From contig DTYO01000096.1 of NCBI GenBank assembly GCA_012961845.1, positions 1-8,910 on the forward strand: 8,910 nt of DNA. Direction: 5' to 3'. Made by a program: the position numbers and the translations under genes. Shown here piece after piece: positions 6,999-8,910 of the stretch (the stretch's first letter is position 1; each line of letters opens with the position of its first letter). This DNA is from Thermodesulfobacteriaceae bacterium (lineage in GTDB: Bacteria; Desulfobacterota; Dissulfuribacteria; Dissulfuribacterales; UBA3076). The notes under the pieces were generated by a model. It saw only the letters and a program-made list of their open reading frames with translations, was not told the origin of the DNA and did no database searches.

Positions 6999-7158
6999 GG
7001 CCGTTGCTCCTATCCAGCAGTTTGATTGTCTGATCAGGGATTATTGAAACAGATTTGTATTTGTAAACAATTATATTAAACTATGACAGACGAAATATCC
7101 ATATGTCTGTGAGTGTTTTTCTTGAAATTCTGTCAGATTGTTGGAGTGAGGATAAGCT
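6999..7158. promoter_or_regulatory. Divergent promoter region
   Basis: AT-rich 160-base region between divergent units. For the minus strand a fair sigma-70-like promoter is visible: TTTACA, 16 bases, AATAAT (about 7038-7065), leading to the lipoprotein gene. For the plus strand I see no clean promoter. Symmetric elements include the palindrome CTGATCAG (7030-7037) and ACAGAC (7086-7091) paired with GTCTGT (7105-7110). CTGTCA (7130-7135) could alternatively pair with TGACAG at 7084-7089. These could be operators serving one or both units. Confidence 0.45.
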
Positions 7159-7830
7159 ATGGAAGACAGCAAAATAATACCCGGGCTTGTGGCTCAGAAG
7201 GATGGTTCTTTCGCAATATTCATAGAAACAGGCAGGGGTGCATGTCTGGATGAAAATGCCCTCGAGTCACTGTGGCGGGCTGCCAGGGAGACGGGGTGCA
7301 GAGTACACCTCACCACAGCACAAAAGATAATGCTGCTCGACCTGGACGAGGAAAGGGGCCTGAGGGCCATGGACATCCTCAGGGATGCAAACCTCTTTGT
7401 AAAGACTGCCAGGGATCTTTCCCAGCCTAGGGTCTGCGTGGGAAAACCATACTGCAGATACGGATTTCAGCAGACATTCGACCTGTCTGACTTCCTCATG
7501 GAAAGACTTGCCAGGAAGCCGGTTGCCAGAAAACTGAAGGTTGGAATCGCAGGCTGTCCTGCCTGTTGTTCATGGGCCAACTGTCTTGATGTGGGGTTTG
7601 TGGGTGTGAAGAGTGGGTTCTGGGTCTATATCGGAGGCCATGGAGGCGCCAGACCCAGGGCAGGTGAAAAGGTGGTCAAGATCACTTCCTTTGAAGAAGC
7701 CGTCAGGCTTGTGGACAGGGTGGCAAAGGTCTTTACTGAAAATGTTAGGATAAAATCCAGGCTTGACCGCGTAATCAATAGAATGGGGCGGGAGGCATTC
7801 CTCGATGCCGTAGGTTTGATCCGGGAATAA
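7159..7830 (+). CDS. Minimal sulfite/nitrite-reductase-like 4Fe-4S siroheme protein
   Basis: Cytoplasmic redox protein (223 residues) with the fold of the nitrite/sulfite reductase repeat. An N-terminal ferredoxin-like half-domain (about 10-85) is followed by the 4Fe-4S/siroheme-binding domain. The four expected cysteines are present: C93 and C99 (C-x5-C in VCVGKPYCRYG) and C133 and C137 (C-x3-C in AGCPACCSW). Extra cysteines sit at 136 and 142. The DVGFVGVKSGFWVYIGG segment is typical of this domain. At this size it resembles the small single-module assimilatory-type or 'reductase-like' proteins of anaerobes rather than dissimilatory DsrA/B. The substrate cannot be told from sequence. ATG 7159 has GAGGA (7148-7152) six bases upstream. 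The stop TAA is followed at once by an in-frame TGA. A DUF362 gene follows 124 bases later. Confidence 0.88.
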   Translation: MEDSKIIPGLVAQKDGSFAIFIETGRGACLDENALESLWRAARETGCRVHLTTAQKIMLLDLDEERGLRAMDILRDANLFVKTARDLSQPRVCVGKPYCRYGFQQTFDLSDFLMERLARKPVARKLKVGIAGCPACCSWANCLDVGFVGVKSGFWVYIGGHGGARPRAGEKVVKITSFEEAVRLVDRVAKVFTENVRIKSRLDRVINRMGREAFLDAVGLIRE

Positions 7831-7954
7831 TGAGAGGAAGCGGATGCCTGGTGGAGGACCCAGGCAGCTGTGATGATTCTGATCAATGCAGAGGTCGTCT
7901 GACAATCCGGAGTGGATGTCCCTGTTGCCGTTTGTCCCGAGGTGATTGCAGGTT

Positions 7955-8782
7955 GTGGAAGCAAAAGTATATACTATTCGTTTCGGAGGGAGAAAGCAGG
8001 CGGTTGGAGAACTGCTTTCAGTAGCAGGACTTGCCGGGAAACTGGAAGCCTTTTTCTGCAATGCCTCTTCCCGACAGGTGCTGATCAAACCCAATATTGT
8101 TAATGCAAGTCCGCCGCCAGTGACTACCCCTGCCTGGGTTGTGGGTGAAATAGCGGATTTTATCATGCGCCTGGGAATGGAGATCGATATCGTGGTGGCG
8201 GACGGTACAGGGGAACCGGACATGGAAACCCTGGATCTCTTCGAACTTCACGGATATCCTGAAGCTGTGGGCGGGGTGGTGTTCATGGATCTGAATCATG
8301 CATCGTGCCGTTGGGTGGCTCTTCCTGCCGGCAGGAGATGGGACGGCCTGTATCTGCCGGAGGCAGTTCTTGATTCATTTCTTATATCTGTTCCTGTTCT
8401 GAAGGCACATACTCTGGCGGGTGTTACACTTTCAATGAAGAACATGATAGGAGCATGTCCTCCTGAACACTACCAGGAAGGAGGGTACTGGCGAAAGTCG
8501 GCCTTTCACAAGCGAATTCAGGCCTCGATAATAGATCTCAACAGTGCCAGACTGCCGGACTTTGTTCTGCTGGATGCCACCACAGGCATGGCAGAATCTC
8601 ACCTAGGTGGCGCCCTGTGCGATCCACCTGTTGACATGTTCCTGGCTGGAGATGATCCTGTTGCTGTGGATGCAGTTTCAGCCGGCCTCCTCAAGATTGA
8701 CTGGCACAGTATCGCTCACATTAAAGAAGCCGCTGGCATCCTGGGATGCGCTGAATGTGTTGAAGTCGTGGAGATATCCTGA
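7955..8782 (+). CDS. DUF362 domain protein
   Basis: DUF362-family protein of 275 residues, single-domain and without a ferredoxin extension. Recognisable elements are VLIKPN (about 42-47), VVADGTGEP, VPVLKAHT (about 146-153) followed by LSMKNMIGA, and near the end GDDPVAVDA (232-240), a signature of the family. The molecular function of DUF362 is not established; members are common in anaerobes and often sit beside iron-sulfur proteins. Start choice: a GAGGTGA ribosome binding site (7939-7945) lies nine bases before GTG 7955 but directly abuts the alternative TTG 7946, so I prefer 7955. A TGA at 7943 closes the frame upstream. It is probably cotranscribed with the siroheme-type gene, since no terminator is visible between them. 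Confidence 0.87.
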   Translation: MEAKVYTIRFGGRKQAVGELLSVAGLAGKLEAFFCNASSRQVLIKPNIVNASPPPVTTPAWVVGEIADFIMRLGMEIDIVVADGTGEPDMETLDLFELHGYPEAVGGVVFMDLNHASCRWVALPAGRRWDGLYLPEAVLDSFLISVPVLKAHTLAGVTLSMKNMIGACPPEHYQEGGYWRKSAFHKRIQASIIDLNSARLPDFVLLDATTGMAESHLGGALCDPPVDMFLAGDDPVAVDAVSAGLLKIDWHSIAHIKEAAGILGCAECVEVVEIS

Positions 8783-8910
8783 GGCCGGTTCAGGCAGTTA
8801 CAACAGGGTTCCTAAAAAAATCAAGAATTTTGTTCCAGAACAAGGCGGACAAAAAAAACCGCAGACATATTACATATTAATAACTCAACATTCGGACTTG
8901 CATCTTAGCA
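8783..8910. other. 3' non-coding region with small inverted repeats
   Basis: No gene is visible. It holds TTGTTC-CA-GAACAA (8830-8843) and GCGG-ACAAAAAAAA-CCGC (8845-8862), nearly abutting, then AT-rich sequence. The first may form a tight stem but lacks a following T tract, so it is not a standard terminator for the DUF362 gene. Confidence 0.5.

Noticed and set aside
7830..8024. 64-codon Cys-rich frame starting at the stop of the siroheme-type gene (seven cysteines in the first 40 residues)
   Set aside because: It overlaps the DUF362 gene by about 70 bases in another frame, has only a weak, too-close ribosome binding site and shows no regular metal-binding spacing. Probably chance.
1..8910. 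CRISPR arrays, tRNA or rRNA genes, insertion sequences
   Set aside because: No regularly spaced repeats, no recognisable tRNA or rRNA sequence and no transposase-like reading frame were seen by eye.

Overview
The window looks like part of a Gram-negative (diderm) chromosome, most likely a Desulfobacterota/deltaproteobacterium-type anaerobe. The grounds are an MCE/Mla lipid-transport operon, two signal-peptide lipoproteins, a minimal siroheme/4Fe-4S sulfite-reductase-like protein and a DUF362 protein. This taxonomic guess rests on gene content only.

Layout. Positions 1-247 are non-coding, with several inverted repeats. Positions 248-3651 (+) hold a tightly overlapping four-gene MCE transport operon: STAS-MlaE permease, MlaF ATPase, MlaD-like MCE protein and an auxiliary outer-membrane-type lipoprotein. 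The permease gene is broken by a one-base frameshift near 1013-1028. Convergent to it, 3669 to about 4250 (-) is a decayed gene for a YkgJ-like cysteine-cluster protein. Its reading frame carries two internal stops and has no usable start. About 440 bases of apparently non-coding DNA with repeats follow (4260-4701). A two-gene minus-strand unit (6998 down to 4702) encodes a Ser-rich small lipoprotein and a 614-residue exported protein. The latter has a His-first, Asn-Cys-later arrangement like the permuted papain-like DUF4105/Lnb class. A divergent control region (6999-7158) separates this unit from a plus-strand pair: a small sulfite/nitrite-reductase-like 4Fe-4S protein (7159-7830) and a DUF362 protein (7955-8782). 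The last 128 bases contain stacked small inverted repeats.

How the genes work together. The MCE operon would move phospholipids or other hydrophobic molecules between the two membranes. The MlaB function is fused to the permease, and a PqiC-type lipoprotein follows the MCE gene. The 6998-4702 pair is the best candidate for an uncharacterised envelope system: a lipoprotein translated just upstream of a periplasmic, possibly acyltransferase- or amidase-like, enzyme. The 7159-8782 pair suggests redox or iron-sulfur chemistry, but its substrate is unknown. At least four genes appear to use TTG or GTG starts with good ribosome binding sites.
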